NCBI GenBank assembly: GCA_021806345.1
Contig: JAJZXP010000290.1
Location: 1 to 6,724 of the forward strand
Direction: 5' to 3'
DNA: 6,724 nt
Source of the DNA: Thermoplasmata archaeon
GTDB taxonomy: Archaea; Thermoplasmatota; Thermoplasmata; Thermoplasmatales; Thermoplasmataceae
Positions 4,948-6,724 of the stretch are shown in pieces; position 1 is the stretch's first letter; every line of letters starts with the position of its first letter. The notes under the pieces were generated by a model, which saw only the letters and a list, made by a program, of their open reading frames with translations, had not been told where the DNA came from and made no database searches. A program made the position numbers and the translations under genes.

Positions 4948-6021
4948 TCAATTTCCAAAAATTTCCGTCTTGGCGTAATCTTCCGCCTTTAGCCTACCAC
5001 TCGCCTGCCCGTTTTCGTCAAATAGGTAGACTCTGTTTTTCTCCACATAAACAGTCTTCATTTTTCCCTCGGAAATCTGATCGAAATGTTCCCGACGTAC
5101 GCTAAAATATAGGCTTTCTCCATTAATTCTCATGAGCACCAGCGCCTCATTGCCAAGGAGGTTAATTCCCTCAATCCTGCCTGTCAGTTCCACGAATTCT
5201 CCGCCTTTAGCGTCGTGATTTACCGCGACTGCACGCGGTCTTACACCTATCGATCCGGATTTAGCACCAACTTCCTTCAGTGTTTCGGGAGCACTCAGAA
5301 TATTCATAGGGGGACTTCCAATGAACGAGGCGACAAAGGAATTGACAGGTTCTTCAAAGACATTCATGGGGGTCCCCGTCTGTATAAGCTTTCCGCCATT
5401 CATCACTGCAATCTTCGTGCCAAGAGTCATTGCTTCAAGCTGGTCATGCGTAACATAGACTGTCGTTATCCCCGTTTCATTGTGTATTTTCTTGAGTTCA
5501 AATCGGACAGTATCCCTCAACTTCGCATCCAGGTTGCTTAGTGGTTCATCCATCAGGAGCAGTTTAGGATTTTTCACCAAGGCTCTGGCTATGGCCACTC
5601 TTTGTCTTTCACCGCCGGAAATGTTACTGGGTTTCTTGCCGAGTATATGTTCGATCGCCAGAAAAGAGGAAACTTCCTTCACCTTGTCAATGATGTGCTG
5701 GCGATCCTTACGGGCAATTCTAAGCGGGAACGCTATGTTTTCGAAGACAGTCTTGTGAGGATAAAGTGCGTAGTCCTGGAACACCAGCGACAATTCTCTC
5801 TTGCTTGGAGATAGATCATTAATGACCTTACCGTCAACAATGACATCGCCGGAAGTTTGTTGAACAAGACCGGCAATAATTCTCAATGTAGTAGTTTTTC
5901 CGCAACCAGAGGGACCAAGAAAGACAAAGAAATCTTTGCTCTCGATTTTCAGGTTCAGGTCTTCTATTATGTTCCTATTTCCTATTTTTAAGTTAATGTT
6001 TTCAAGTCTAAGTTCTGTCAA
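4948..6021 (-). CDS. Carbohydrate ABC transporter ATP-binding protein (MalK/UgpC family, CUT1)
   Basis: A 357-residue protein, the usual length for MalK-type ATPases. From the TTG start: Walker A GPSGCGKT at 36-43, Q-loop Q82 in VFQDYALYPH, signature ISGGERQR at 134-141, Walker B LLLMDEP at 154-160, D-loop SNLDAK, and H192 in THDQ. Then come the FIGSPPMN and GVRP motifs and a C-terminal TOBE/MalK regulatory domain (about 238-335). It would dimerise and drive import of a sugar, polyol or glycerol-phosphate-like solute through the neighbouring permease. Two starts are possible: GTG at 6030, three bases after the permease stop, or TTG at 6021. I prefer the TTG because GAGGTG, complementary to the 16S 3' end, lies six bases before it and the GTG is inside that site; the resulting start MTELRLENI also matches the family. 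It is translationally close-coupled to the permease gene. The signature has ISGGER where LSGGQ is commonest, a tolerated variant. The substrate cannot be read from this subunit. Confidence 0.95.
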   Translation of the reverse strand: MTELRLENINLKIGNRNIIEDLNLKIESKDFFVFLGPSGCGKTTTLRIIAGLVQQTSGDVIVDGKVINDLSPSKRELSLVFQDYALYPHKTVFENIAFPLRIARKDRQHIIDKVKEVSSFLAIEHILGKKPSNISGGERQRVAIARALVKNPKLLLMDEPLSNLDAKLRDTVRFELKKIHNETGITTVYVTHDQLEAMTLGTKIAVMNGGKLIQTGTPMNVFEEPVNSFVASFIGSPPMNILSAPETLKEVGAKSGSIGVRPRAVAVNHDAKGGEFVELTGRIEGINLLGNEALVLMRINGESLYFSVRREHFDQISEGKMKTVYVEKNRVYLFDENGQASGRLKAEDYAKTEIFGN

Positions 6022-6033
6022 TAAATACACCTC
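6022..6033 (-). promoter_or_regulatory. Ribosome-binding site of the MalK-like gene
   Basis: On the minus strand, directly after the permease TGA, the sequence reads GAGAGGTG followed by TATTTA and the TTG start. GAGGTG pairs perfectly with the CACCUC of archaeal 16S rRNA at a six-base spacing. It decides the start at 6021 and shows that internal operon genes here use Shine-Dalgarno initiation, unlike the leaderless-looking first genes. Confidence 0.55.
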
Positions 6034-6723
6034 TCATTTAAGGGCACCTGCAAATACGTTGCTCTTGAGATACCTCTGAAGCACAAGTACGAGCACGATA
6101 ACTGGAATTATAAGTATTATGGAAAATGCATCTGCTGCCTGGACTCCACCCACTCCCCGTGTGATTTCGTAATATATGAGGACTGGTAGGGTAGTGTGAA
6201 GTGGGGCTATTATGGAAGCAAGTACGAATTCATCCCAGGAGAAAAGCCAAGCTAGAATTACTGCCACATATATGCCAGTTAATGCAAGGGGCAAATCGAT
6301 ATTGTAGAATGCCTGCAGTTTACTGGCACCATCTATCTGAGCAGATTCAGAGAGCCTCACTGGAACGCTTTTGAATGTCCCCACTAGAACATAAGTTATC
6401 ATTGGCAATGCAATCGAAGATTGAGCCAGTGCGATTCCAAAGGCCGTATTATATATCCCAAGAAGCAACATGGTTTTTGCTATGGGTATGGCAATTACTA
6501 TCTCAGGCACCATCTGGGTTATGAACAGAAATATAATTATGGAGTAGCCAAGCCGCTTTGGCATCTTGGAGATGGCATAAGCACCAGGAATGCCAAAAAG
6601 CAGGCAAATTCCGGAAACCATGAAGGCTGTCTCCAAGCTGAGAATCAGATGGGGCATGAAATCGTATACCGCGAATACAAGGAAAAACCTTGAAAATGTA
6701 ATTGTTGAAGGGATCAACACTGG
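6034..6723 (-). CDS. Carbohydrate ABC transporter permease (MalG/UgpE type), 5'-partial
   Basis: The frame is open to the right edge of the window, so the start and first membrane helix are missing; the GTG at 6720 is unlikely to be the true start because the frame runs through it. Numbered from that codon: membrane helices near 25-50, 58-86, 90-115, 147-171 and 198-218, with the cytoplasmic EAA loop between the third and fourth. In that loop ESAQIDGASKLQAFYNIDLP (125-144) fits EAA-x3-G-x9-I-x-L-P, the contact site for the ATPase. The C-terminus NVFAGALK matches the usual GAxKG end of this family closely. It forms half of the membrane channel of a CUT1 importer; the partner permease (MalF type) and the binding protein should lie to the right. 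Its stop is followed at once by the Shine-Dalgarno site of the ATPase gene, so the two are in one operon transcribed leftwards. Confidence 0.93.
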   Translation of the reverse strand, partial: PVLIPSTITFSRFFLVFAVYDFMPHLILSLETAFMVSGICLLFGIPGAYAISKMPKRLGYSIIIFLFITQMVPEIVIAIPIAKTMLLLGIYNTAFGIALAQSSIALPMITYVLVGTFKSVPVRLSESAQIDGASKLQAFYNIDLPLALTGIYVAVILAWLFSWDEFVLASIIAPLHTTLPVLIYYEITRGVGGVQAADAFSIILIIPVIVLVLVLQRYLKSNVFAGALK

Positions 6724-6724
6724 A

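Noticed and set aside
5215..5814. Several plus-strand ORFs opposite the MalK-like gene
   Set aside because: They are antisense shadows of a well-conserved ATPase gene with all motifs intact on the minus strand.
1..6724. CRISPR arrays, tRNA or rRNA genes, toxin-antitoxin or phage-defence modules
   Set aside because: No regularly spaced repeats, no cloverleaf-like segments with a T-loop motif, and no defence-type domains were seen on either strand.

Overview
This window looks archaeal, most likely from the Thermoplasmatales or a close relative. That is inferred from style, not from a marker gene. Arg is mostly AGG/AGA and Ile is often ATA. TATA-like boxes sit about 30 nt before several first-gene starts with no ribosome-binding site between (leaderless layout), while the internal operon gene has a GAGGTG Shine-Dalgarno match. 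The secreted proteins carry signal peptides without a lipobox cysteine or a C-terminal membrane anchor.

Layout, left to right. (1) 2-919 (+): an ATP-binding subunit of a dipeptide/oligopeptide ABC transporter, cut at its 5' end by the window edge. (2) 920-2420: decayed sequence. It holds a C-terminal remnant of a secreted, membrane-anchored protein (minus strand, about 967-1345), a gene-poor stretch, and a broken class II glutamine amidotransferase (plus strand, about 1631-2420) that I could reassemble from three reading frames and one in-frame stop. (3) 2457-3875 (+): two intact genes, a DppA-type D-aminopeptidase (family M55) with all its catalytic residues, and a DUF218/YdcF-like protein. 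(4) 3876-4947: more decayed sequence. It holds an N-terminal remnant of a family 5 peptide-binding protein with a nonsense codon at codon 3, abutting the N-terminal remnant of an IS transposase on the opposite strand, followed by AT-rich sequence with a possible 36-residue ORF. (5) 4948-6723 (-): the end of a carbohydrate-type (CUT1) ABC transporter operon, a MalG-like permease cut by the window edge and then a MalK/UgpC-like ATPase.

Functionally, the left part reads as peptide uptake plus peptide breakdown: the Dpp/Opp ATPase, a D-aminopeptidase of the kind encoded beside dipeptide transporters in Bacillus, and remnants of peptide-binding protein(s). The right part is sugar or polyol import, read towards the left. 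Between them, IS activity and gene decay have left fragments. No complete undescribed system is visible. The points most worth checking are the canonical U UUA AAC slippery heptamer lying exactly where the amidotransferase changes frame, and the possible inversion that separated two parts of a binding protein.
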